Source of the DNA: Candidatus Cloacimonadota bacterium
Lineage (GTDB): Bacteria; Cloacimonadota; Cloacimonadia; Cloacimonadales; TCS61
Length of the DNA: 50,004 nucleotides
Assembly (NCBI GenBank): GCA_021734835.1
Contig: JAIPIH010000015.1
Span: 1-50,004 of the forward strand
Reading direction: 5' to 3'
Shown: positions 43,777-50,004 of the stretch, piece after piece
How positions within the stretch are numbered: position 1 is the first letter of the stretch
Layout: each line of letters starts with the position of its first letter
Made by a program: the position numbers and the translations under genes
Notes under the pieces: generated by a model
Database searches by the model: none
Seen by the model: only the letters and a program-made list of their open reading frames with translations
Told to the model about the DNA's origin: nothing

Positions 43777-45120
43777 TTACAATCCAAAATACTCCAGATA
43801 TTCAAACAGTTTTTCTACCAGGTAATAAGGCAGATTCAACAAATTGAATATTTTCCCTGTTTCTGTACTGATTTGCTGTAAATGTACATTTCCAGCATAG
43901 AAACGCACGGCAATAGAGGAATCAGATTTTTCCATAAAAAAACGCAGAGATTTTAATTTTCCTTCACTACCTGATTTTGTTTCGATAGGAATTATCTGCC
44001 CTTTATAGGTTATCAGGAAATCGATTTCAGCTTGGGATTGCTTTTTCTCTCGCACCCAGAAAGATAATTTTCGATCAAACTCCGCAAGTAATGCTATTAG
44101 TTCCTGTCCGACAATATGCTCAATAATACGACCTTTGTAGATTGAGCTGATGTCGTCGATGCCAAGATATTGTTCAAATAATCCAACCGAATAATTTATC
44201 ATACCCGTATCCAGAAACTGAAGTTTTGGTTTTTTTCGTTTATTGGGAATTATTGGTAATTCAGTGCTGGTAGTGGGATATATCAAATCGATCAAACGAG
44301 CATGTTGCAGGGAACGCAAAGCTTCGCCAATTTCCCTTGAACGATAATTGGAATTTCCAAAACCATGAAATGTAATCCGTTTTCCAGCTTCAAGCGGAGC
44401 GGCGTCAATCGAGTGGCGAATAACTTCGATCGCGGAATGATTTCGAGCATATTTGGAAATATCGTCGTAATAGGAAATAAATAAATCTCGATAAGTATGC
44501 TTTAAACTAAGGATGTCAGCCGTTTCAAGCCAGCGTTTAATAATTTCCGGCATTCCTCCCAGCATTACGTATTCATGGAATTTCTTCAAGAGAACGGAAT
44601 GAGCAAATTCGGGTGTGGGAATTTGCTGGAAAATTTTGATGGCTTCTTCATTTTGCTGAGCATGCAAAAATTCCTCAAAGGTTACGGGAAATAAAAATAG
44701 ATATTCCACTCTTCCTATTGGAAAACTGATCTGTTTTTTACTGATCACGGCTTCCAGTAAAGAACCGGCAGCGATGACGTAGAGATTTTTATATTCTTCA
44801 TAAAAGTATCGAATCATAGCAACAGCTTGTGGTGAATTTTGGATTTCATCGATGAAAAGGAGGGCTTTGCCATTTATCAGTGGAACATTCTTCTGCAGAG
44901 ATATGCTTTGAACAATTTCTCGAATAGATAAATCTTTGGAAAAAACTTTTCTGTCTTCTGGCAATTCCAGATTTAATTCTATAAAATGTTCAAATTTTTT
45001 GGCAAACATTCTGACTAAAGTAGTTTTTCCGACTTGTCTGGCACCTCGAAGAATAAGAGGTTTTCTATCTTTTTTTTGTGCCCATGTTTCCAGTTGCTGC
45101 AAAGCCCGGCGATAAAACAT
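43777..45120 (-). CDS. AAA ATPase with C-terminal DUF4143 domain
   Basis: 447 aa from ATG 45120, chosen for its AGGAGG ribosome binding site; an earlier ATG at 45135 lacks one. Walker A GARQVGKTTLVR, Walker B ALLFIDEIQNSP and sensor AAGSLLEAVIS are clear. The C-terminal half is DUF4143 with the nuclease-like signature SFWVREKKQSQAEIDFLI ... IIPIETKSG. Such proteins are widespread and multicopy, with unknown function. It is divergent from the ArsR-type gene across a repeat-rich gap. The C-terminal motif resembles the PD-(D/E)XK fold; activity is not shown. Confidence 0.88.
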   Translation of the reverse strand: MFYRRALQQLETWAQKKDRKPLILRGARQVGKTTLVRMFAKKFEHFIELNLELPEDRKVFSKDLSIREIVQSISLQKNVPLINGKALLFIDEIQNSPQAVAMIRYFYEEYKNLYVIAAGSLLEAVISKKQISFPIGRVEYLFLFPVTFEEFLHAQQNEEAIKIFQQIPTPEFAHSVLLKKFHEYVMLGGMPEIIKRWLETADILSLKHTYRDLFISYYDDISKYARNHSAIEVIRHSIDAAPLEAGKRITFHGFGNSNYRSREIGEALRSLQHARLIDLIYPTTSTELPIIPNKRKKPKLQFLDTGMINYSVGLFEQYLGIDDISSIYKGRIIEHIVGQELIALLAEFDRKLSFWVREKKQSQAEIDFLITYKGQIIPIETKSGSEGKLKSLRFFMEKSDSSIAVRFYAGNVHLQQISTETGKIFNLLNLPYYLVEKLFEYLEYFGL

Positions 45121-45203
45121 GTTCTCCTCCTGCATAACTCACCATTTATCAGGAATATAAAAATTATCCGGGTTCATTTGGTCAAGAGAAAACTTGTTTG
45201 TTT

Positions 45204-45290
45204 TGTCACAAAGTCAGGGTAAAATCTGGCAAAATCTGTCACAAAGTCAGAGTAATTATTCGTAAAATTTGTCACAAAGTCAGGGTAAAA
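45204..45290. repeat. three direct repeats at an exact 33-bp period
   Basis: The unit TGTCACAAAGTCAGRGTAA starts at 45204, 45237 and 45270. Copies 1 and 3 agree over 21 bases; copy 2 has A for G at one position and differs after base 19. The 33-bp step is about three helical turns, placing all copies on one DNA face. It lies between a divergent ATPase gene and an ArsR-type regulator. Likely a cooperative protein-binding array. Confidence 0.8.
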
Positions 45291-45352
45291 GCCATCCATT
45301 TCGACAAACATAAAAATAAAACTTGATCAAAAAACGGGAAGAAATTCTTTTG

Positions 45353-45370
45353 TTTCGAGAAATGTCGAAA
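45353..45370. promoter_or_regulatory. operator-like inverted repeat before the ArsR-type gene
   Basis: TTTCGA-6-TCGAAA perfect inverted repeat ending 4 bases before the AAGGAG ribosome binding site. A further related half-site (TTTCGACA) occurs at about 45298-45305. Its position suits autoregulation by the downstream winged-helix protein. Confidence 0.45.
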
Positions 45371-45386
45371 TGAAAAAGGAGTTGTG

Positions 45387-46037
45387 ATGAAAATAGAAAA
45401 TGTAACAGAGATTTTCAAAGCGTTGGCAGAACATTCCCGATTGCTGATAGTGAAGTCTTTGAGCGAGAAACCGCAATACCTGGAAGAGTTAGCAGAACGG
45501 CTGAACCTGGCATTGTCAACAGTTTCCTTCCACTTGAAGAAGCTGGAGAAAGCCGGTATGGTTTGGAAAGAAAAGCAGCAATATTACACTATCTTCTATT
45601 TGAAGAAAGAGTTGTTTACTAAGACTCTGGAGGAGATGATGGATTTTGAAATTGTAGAGAAACAACAACAAGAAGAAAGGATAAAGCAATATAAAAAAAA
45701 GGTATTGAAATCTTTTATGGAAGACGGACGCATCCGGCAGATCCCAGCTCAAAAGCAGAAGCGCTGGATCGTATTTGAGCAGATTTTGAACGAATTTGAA
45801 TACGGGAAAAAATATACCGAATCTCAAGTAAATGAGATCATTGAGAAATATAACGCAGATTATTGTATGATCAGACGTTCATTCATTGAAGAACGAGTGA
45901 TGACAAGGCAGGATAACATTTATAAGATCACAGAAAATTATGAAAATTTTCGTTCAGGTATGGAGTCAGACAGCATTAAGCATGGTATGAAAGAAAGTTA
46001 TGAACAAAGTATTCGCGATAAATTTGGAGTGAGCTGA
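45387..46037 (+). CDS. ArsR-type winged-helix regulator with DUF2087 domain
   Basis: 216 aa from ATG 45387 (a GTG directly before is possible). Residues 5-70 are an ArsR/SmtB winged helix (IFKALAEHSRLLIVKSLSEK ... LNLALSTVSFHLKKLEKAGM). The usual Cys metal ligands of SmtB/ArsR sensors are not visible in the recognition region. After a Lys/Gln-rich helix, residues about 112-180 match DUF2087, with KRWIVFEQILNEFEYGKKYT, VNEIIEKYNADYCMIRRSFI and a basic end. The ligand is unknown. An AAGGAG ribosome binding site is present, with an inverted repeat and phased repeats upstream. Confidence 0.88.
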   Translation: MKIENVTEIFKALAEHSRLLIVKSLSEKPQYLEELAERLNLALSTVSFHLKKLEKAGMVWKEKQQYYTIFYLKKELFTKTLEEMMDFEIVEKQQQEERIKQYKKKVLKSFMEDGRIRQIPAQKQKRWIVFEQILNEFEYGKKYTESQVNEIIEKYNADYCMIRRSFIEERVMTRQDNIYKITENYENFRSGMESDSIKHGMKESYEQSIRDKFGVS

Positions 46038-46100
46038 TAGCCACAAAATCCAACAAATGTAATATAATTATAAGATGTATATGGCCTCATTTGTTTCATA

Positions 46101-46670
46101 TCATTTTTCATCCTGACACTCCTGCCAACGAAAACAGCTTTTTAAATGATCATTCACAAGTCCGGTTGCCTGCAAGTGAGAATAAATAATTATTGAGCCC
46201 AAAAACTTAAAGCCGCGTTTCTTCAAATCCTTACTGATACGATCGGAAAGTTCTGTTCTTGCCGGAATCTGAGAAATATCTGACCATTCATTAATAAGTG
46301 TCTTCCCATCAACAAAATCCCGCAGGTAGTTGCTAAAACTACCAAATTCAGTTTGGATCTCTAAGAAATGTTGAGCATTATTGACTGAGGCTTCAATCTT
46401 GCGTCGATTACGGATAATACCTGCATTCTGCATTAATTTCATGATTTTCTTTTCATCGTATTTGGCAATTTTTAACACATCAAAGCCATCATAAGCAGTG
46501 CGGTAATTTTCCCGCTTTTTCAATACAGTATGCCAACTCAAGCCGGCTTGCGCAGATTCCAATACTAAAAACTCAAATTGTGTTTTATCATCATAAACAG
46601 GTACTCCCCATTCTTCATCGTGATAGCGAATGTAGAGTTGATCAGCAGTTCCCCATGGACATCGATTCAT
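46101..46670 (-). CDS. tag: DNA-3-methyladenine glycosylase I
   Basis: 189 aa. It removes 3-methyladenine from alkylated DNA. Tag signatures are visible: N-terminal MNRCPWG, YHDEEWGVP, FEFLVLESAQAGLSWHTVLKKR, and a late GSIIIYSHLQATGLVNDHLKSCF with the zinc-ligand Cys/His set. Length is typical. A GGAG ribosome binding site precedes the ATG. Convergent with the upstream regulator gene. Confidence 0.94.
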   Translation of the reverse strand: MNRCPWGTADQLYIRYHDEEWGVPVYDDKTQFEFLVLESAQAGLSWHTVLKKRENYRTAYDGFDVLKIAKYDEKKIMKLMQNAGIIRNRRKIEASVNNAQHFLEIQTEFGSFSNYLRDFVDGKTLINEWSDISQIPARTELSDRISKDLKKRGFKFLGSIIIYSHLQATGLVNDHLKSCFRWQECQDEK

Positions 46671-46719
46671 ATATTACTCCAAATTTTAAGCTGAACTAAA
46701 CCTATTTACCTATTTTCTA

Positions 46720-46749
46720 TTGACAAGTAAACTTTGTTATTGCAATTAT
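46720..46749 (+). promoter_or_regulatory. possible mscS promoter
   Basis: TTGACA (46720-46725), 18-base spacer, AATTAT (46744-46749), about 54 bases before the ATG. Good -35, weak -10. Confidence 0.35.
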
Positions 46750-46802
46750 CCAAATTCAGAAATTGTTTTGGTTTACTCTACAAAATATTATCAGGAGGAG
46801 AA

Positions 46803-47609
46803 ATGGAACAAATATTACCTAAACTTTATGAGTGGATTTCGGCACTTGGCTTAAAATTAATTGCTGCCATTGCAATCTTATTTATTGGTCAATTTATTGT
46901 GAAACTGACTAAAAAATTCTTAGTTAAGGTGTTAAAAAAGAAAGAAGTAGATACCTCAATAGTGAGTTTTATATCATCTCTAACTTACAATATTCTGCTG
47001 GTATTCGTAATTTTGGCAGCAATGGCACAATTAGGAATACAAACAACCTCTTTTATAGCTGTGATCGGAGCTGCGGGATTAGCTATCGGGCTGTCTCTGC
47101 AGGGTTCTCTTTCCAATTTTGCAGCCGGATTTTTAATTCTGATATTACGTCCTTTTAAATCGGGAGATGCTGTGGAAGCAGGAGGAGTTTTAGGAATTAT
47201 TAATCGTATCAATATGTTCAATTCAGAATTTAAAACATTTGATAATAAACGGGTTTTTGTGCCAAATTCACAGATCATGAATGGAACCATAACAAATTAC
47301 ACAGCCGAAGATAAAAGAAGAGTTGATCTGGTTGTAAGCACGAGTTATTCAACTGATATCCAAAAGGTAAAAGACATTGTTCTGGAAATTATATCTAAAC
47401 ATGAACTTATTCTGGATGAACCAGCACCTTTTATCCGTTTATCAGAGATGGCAGATAGTTCGCTAAATTTTAAAGTGAGAGTTTGGAGCAATACAGTTGA
47501 TTACTGGACTGTTTACTTTGATATTATGGAGCAGGTAAAAGTTGAATTTGATAAAAATGGTGTGAGCATTCCTTTTCCGCAAATGGATGTTCATCTTAAA
47601 AAGAAATAA
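46803..47609 (+). CDS. small-conductance mechanosensitive channel (MscS family)
   Basis: 268 aa from ATG 46803, which has CAGGAGG upstream; an in-frame earlier start is not needed. Three hydrophobic segments are followed by the pore-lining helix (FIAVIGAAGLAIGLSLQGSLSNFAAGFLIL), then the beta domain (RPFKSGDAVEAGGVLGII, FDNKRVFVPNSQIMNGTITNY). It opens under membrane tension to release solutes. Length matches E. coli MscS. Its end overlaps no gene; a DUF3078 barrel starts 10 bases later. Confidence 0.93.
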   Translation: MEQILPKLYEWISALGLKLIAAIAILFIGQFIVKLTKKFLVKVLKKKEVDTSIVSFISSLTYNILLVFVILAAMAQLGIQTTSFIAVIGAAGLAIGLSLQGSLSNFAAGFLILILRPFKSGDAVEAGGVLGIINRINMFNSEFKTFDNKRVFVPNSQIMNGTITNYTAEDKRRVDLVVSTSYSTDIQKVKDIVLEIISKHELILDEPAPFIRLSEMADSSLNFKVRVWSNTVDYWTVYFDIMEQVKVEFDKNGVSIPFPQMDVHLKKK

Positions 47610-47619
47610 GAGAGGTTAT

Positions 47620-48486
47620 ATGAAAAAAATATTAATTATTTTAAGTAGTCTTTTATTTATAGCCACTTTATCAGCAGAGAGTTGGAGTAAAGCAGTAAAT
47701 ATTTCTTTAAATGTTAATCAGAATGAATACAGCGATAATTGGGCCGGAGATGACATGGGTTCTATTTCCTGGGCGCTCAATGCAAATTTGCTGGCGGAAA
47801 AACAGATTTCAACTAAACTACATAATAAAAATACACTTAAATTAGCTTTTGGACAGACACACAGCCAAATTCGATATGTAAATGCAGATTCGACTACCGG
47901 GAAAAAATGGGCTAAACCAGACAAAACAACAGATATCATTGATTTTGAATCGATGTTACGCTTCACAATTGGATTCGTTGTCGATCCCTATACCAGCTTC
48001 AGGTGGGAGAGTCAATTTATAGATCGCAGGGGCAGAGAAGTTAAAAACTTGAATCCTAATATTTTTACGGAATCAGTTGGTATAAGCCGCATGTTCATCA
48101 AAGAGAAAAACAAGGAATTAAGTACAAGACTTGGTGTTGCCTTTAAGCAATATCTTGATGGCTATAAAAATGAAAGTACTTCCGATGGAGGTCTGGAATT
48201 TGTGGGAGAATATAAATCACTGCTTCTTAACAATGTAGTCGATTACAATACAAAATTAATTCTGTTCAAAGCTCTTTTCTATTCTCTGTCAGATGGCGAA
48301 TCTAATCCTGCATACACTCCAAACTGGGAAGTAATCCGCCTGAATTGGGAACATCTCTTTAGTTTTAGCATCACCAAGTTGATAGATCTAAATCTTTATT
48401 TTAAGCTGATCTACGATGAAAGATCTATTGAAGAGCTACAATTCAGAGAAACTTTGGGACTCGGATTAAGCTATAAATTATTCTAG
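47620..48486 (+). CDS. DUF3078-family outer-membrane beta-barrel protein
   Basis: 288 aa from ATG 47620 (AGAGAGG upstream). A signal peptide (ILIILSSLLFIATLSAES) is followed by alternating amphipathic strands and a terminal Phe (LGLGLSYKLF), typical of an outer-membrane barrel. The opening W....ISLNVNQNEYSDNWAGDDMGS and the KTTDIIDFES segment resemble DUF3078 proteins of Bacteroidota and relatives. Function unknown. Probably co-transcribed with mscS; its 3' end overlaps the convergent Nudix gene by 9 bases. Confidence 0.78.
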   Translation: MKKILIILSSLLFIATLSAESWSKAVNISLNVNQNEYSDNWAGDDMGSISWALNANLLAEKQISTKLHNKNTLKLAFGQTHSQIRYVNADSTTGKKWAKPDKTTDIIDFESMLRFTIGFVVDPYTSFRWESQFIDRRGREVKNLNPNIFTESVGISRMFIKEKNKELSTRLGVAFKQYLDGYKNESTSDGGLEFVGEYKSLLLNNVVDYNTKLILFKALFYSLSDGESNPAYTPNWEVIRLNWEHLFSFSITKLIDLNLYFKLIYDERSIEELQFRETLGLGLSYKLF

Positions 48487-48873
48487 AGCAGTATAAAAGT
48501 CTTCCAAAATTTCATTAAAACCATAGGCCAGTTCTGTGTTTGCTGCTTCTTCGCGGGAAAACCATTTTAAGCGCTGACCTTCAGTTAATTTTATTGCATC
48601 AATATTGAGGTCAGATTTCATTCGGAAAGTATACTCGATCCTATCTTTAAATTCACGGCAGCAGAACAGCTGGAAATCCTGCAAGTCAAGATCCATTTCT
48701 TCTTTCATTTCGCGTATGATACAGGATTCCGGAGTTTCACCCTTATCTACATGACCACCGGGAATATCCCACATATCTCGATAGGGCAGACCGGGTTTAT
48801 TATCCCGTAAGAAAAGCAGGACTTTTTTATCGCGGTTTAGGAAAATCATGCTGACACCAAGGTGTTTATTCAT
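48478..48873 (-). CDS. Nudix hydrolase
   Basis: 131 aa. A complete Nudix box is present: GGHVDKGETPESCIIREMKE then EMDL, with the G..E and REXXEE residues in place for Mg2+ binding. Nudix enzymes hydrolyse nucleoside diphosphates linked to another group; this one is of the small MutT-like size and the substrate cannot be told. Its start overlaps the upstream PNPOx-like gene by 8 bases. Confidence 0.92.
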   Translation of the reverse strand: MNKHLGVSMIFLNRDKKVLLFLRDNKPGLPYRDMWDIPGGHVDKGETPESCIIREMKEEMDLDLQDFQLFCCREFKDRIEYTFRMKSDLNIDAIKLTEGQRLKWFSREEAANTELAYGFNEILEDFYTALE

Positions 48874-49333
48874 TTGGGCGGGGATTTGTTTTTCCTGTCA
48901 TTTCATGGATTATTACTTTAATGATCATCACTCTTTCTAAGTCTGCATCCCCGAATTCCAAGGACTTACCCGCATAATGTTTTAAGAAAGCATTCAAACC
49001 CTTTTGCCTGGCTTTTAAATTGTATAGAAGTTCTGCTTTCCCAATGGCGGTAACACTTTTATAAAAAGTCGTCCATGTGTCGGGTGAACCGGCAAGCATT
49101 GTCTCACAGTCAATACAGAAATTCAAACAAACATTAGGATTTTCCTTGATCATTTCGATCTTTTTCCCTTCAGGAGCGCAGTGAATGTAGATCGTATCAT
49201 CTTCCAAACCAAAGTTGACCGGTACTACATAAGGTTTGTTTTTTCCATTCAATGCCAGCCAGCAAGTTTCTGCTTGATCAATTATCTCCAGCATCATATT
49301 TTTATTGGTTATTTCCCGTTCTTTTCTTCTCAT
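48866..49333 (-). CDS. PNPOx-like FMN-binding protein (NimA/HugZ-type split barrel)
   Basis: 155 aa. The split-barrel flavoprotein pattern is seen: CWLALNGKNKPYVVPVNFGLEDDTIYIHCAPEGKKIEMIKENPNVC (read in parts), then a second barrel half with YKSVTAIGKAEL. Members resembling this (5-nitroimidazole reductase-like) are common in anaerobes. It carries Cys residues at the start of strands. Function in this host is unknown. It is the first gene of a pair with the Nudix gene. Confidence 0.85.
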   Translation of the reverse strand: MRRKEREITNKNMMLEIIDQAETCWLALNGKNKPYVVPVNFGLEDDTIYIHCAPEGKKIEMIKENPNVCLNFCIDCETMLAGSPDTWTTFYKSVTAIGKAELLYNLKARQKGLNAFLKHYAGKSLEFGDADLERVMIIKVIIHEMTGKTNPRPNE

Positions 49334-49376
49334 GATATTTATGATGCCTTAATGTGATAACTTAAGCATTAGTTTA

Positions 49377-49778
49377 TTATTCTAAAGAAGGCTGACTTTC
49401 CATTTGGAAGTTATTCCTATATTCAGCAGCACCGAAAGCCAAAATTGGGAAGAAAACAAAGGGAAGAAATATCATGCCTATACCAAATCCCGTTCCTTTA
49501 TCGAAAGCTTTTGCCACATCAAGAAGTACTATAATGCTGACTACAATATTTACAAAAGGAATGAACATCAGGAATATCCACCAGATCGGACGATCGGCAA
49601 TTTCCAGAAGAAGGATAGTGTTATAAATAGGAATAATACAACCCCAACCGGGTTTACCGGCTTTTTTAAAAATTTTCCACATGACAAAGATAAAAAAGAT
49701 AATAAAAGCAAAATAGATTATCCAGAAAACAATTCCCGGTCCTGCACTTGCTTCTTGAGCATACATGTTATCGAACAT
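49377..49778 (-). CDS. small membrane protein (DUF5684-like)
   Basis: 133 aa from ATG 49778, set by AAGGAGG upstream. Three or four hydrophobic segments; the conserved-looking core KAGKPGWGCIIPIYNTILLLEI ... DRPIWWIFLMFIPFVNIVV (read in parts) matches the small membrane family annotated as DUF5684 or signal-peptidase-I-associated. No function known. A short aromatic-rich end, EYRNNFQ, is polar. Confidence 0.75.
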   Translation of the reverse strand: MFDNMYAQEASAGPGIVFWIIYFAFIIFFIFVMWKIFKKAGKPGWGCIIPIYNTILLLEIADRPIWWIFLMFIPFVNIVVSIIVLLDVAKAFDKGTGFGIGMIFLPFVFFPILAFGAAEYRNNFQMESQPSLE

Positions 49779-49995
49779 TAAAACCTCCTTGTAATATTTA
49801 GAAAATATGCAGGAGTGCTGCATTCGGTCAAGATTTTTCTGAGCGATATTATTCTGGATCGCGCTTTTGAGGATTAGGTGGTTAGTACATCATTCTACAC
49901 TTTATTAGCAATTCCTGAATAGCAGTACTTTTAGTATTGACAACTTAATTATTTGTAGGATTTTAAGTTACGTTATTAAAGTAAAGGTAAATTTT

Positions 49996-50004
49996 ATGCT
50001 GGTT
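49996..50004 (+). CDS. possible start of a gene running out of the window
   Basis: ATG at 49996 with AAAGGT upstream and a TTGACA box at 49937-49942. Only three codons lie inside the window, so it cannot be confirmed. Confidence 0.25.

Noticed and set aside
43777-45120. DUF4143 ATPase as part of a toxin-antitoxin or defence pair with the ArsR-type gene
   Set aside because: The genes are divergent, neither has a toxin motif, and DUF4143 ATPases are common stand-alone genes.

Overview
The window looks like a chromosomal stretch of an AT-rich, Gram-negative (diderm) bacterium of the FCB group. Candidatus Cloacimonadota is my best guess. The basis is a SprA-family outer-membrane translocon, a DUF3078 barrel, an OmpA protein with thrombospondin type 3 repeats, an MCE/Mla lipid-transport operon and a large fibronectin III plus beta-helix surface protein. 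Taxonomy is inferred from gene content only; no marker gene such as rRNA is present.

Region 1 (1-7359, + strand) is a Mu-like transposable-phage module. It holds a DDE transposase (5' end cut by the window), a MuB-type ATPase, a winged-helix/DUF3164 protein, an excisionase-like HTH protein, a GemA/DUF1018-like protein, a small terminase-like protein, a large terminase broken by an in-frame TAG, and a MuF-like minor head protein. No portal, protease, capsid or tail gene is present.

Region 2 (7356-15399, - strand, visibly more AT-rich) is one tightly packed defence operon read mod-res-sir2-herA: a type III restriction-modification system followed by a SIR2-HerA pair. mod is split by a one-base frameshift near its 5' end, and herA carries an in-frame TAG at codon 34. 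The convergent phage and defence modules overlap by only 4 bases at their stop codons. Directly beyond the operon promoter lies tRNA-Arg(CCU), whose 3' end faces the island, so 1 to about 15586 may be one mobile unit.

Region 3 (15664-32311) returns to chromosomal genes: a 21-codon mini-gene with its own ribosome binding site and terminator, an M20 amidohydrolase, two unknown proteins, TatD, a 2[4Fe-4S] ferredoxin too short for usual ORF cut-offs, CoaX, and SprA. An MCE operon follows: MlaD-like protein, PqiC-like lipoprotein fused to a predicted beta-barrel, STAS-MlaE and MlaF, then a Mut7-C protein.

Region 4 (32300-50004) carries envelope and housekeeping genes: a nine-repeat FN3/beta-helix protein, an OmpA protein, ManA, a membrane protein, an exported MsrB-MsrA fusion, TldD/PmbA, a DUF4143 ATPase, an ArsR-DUF2087 regulator with a 33-bp phased repeat array upstream, Tag glycosylase, MscS, a DUF3078 barrel, Nudix, a PNPOx-like protein and a small membrane protein. 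The most notable items are the Mu-like/defence composite with its three lesions, the lipoprotein-barrel fusion in the MCE operon, and the phased repeats upstream of the ArsR gene.
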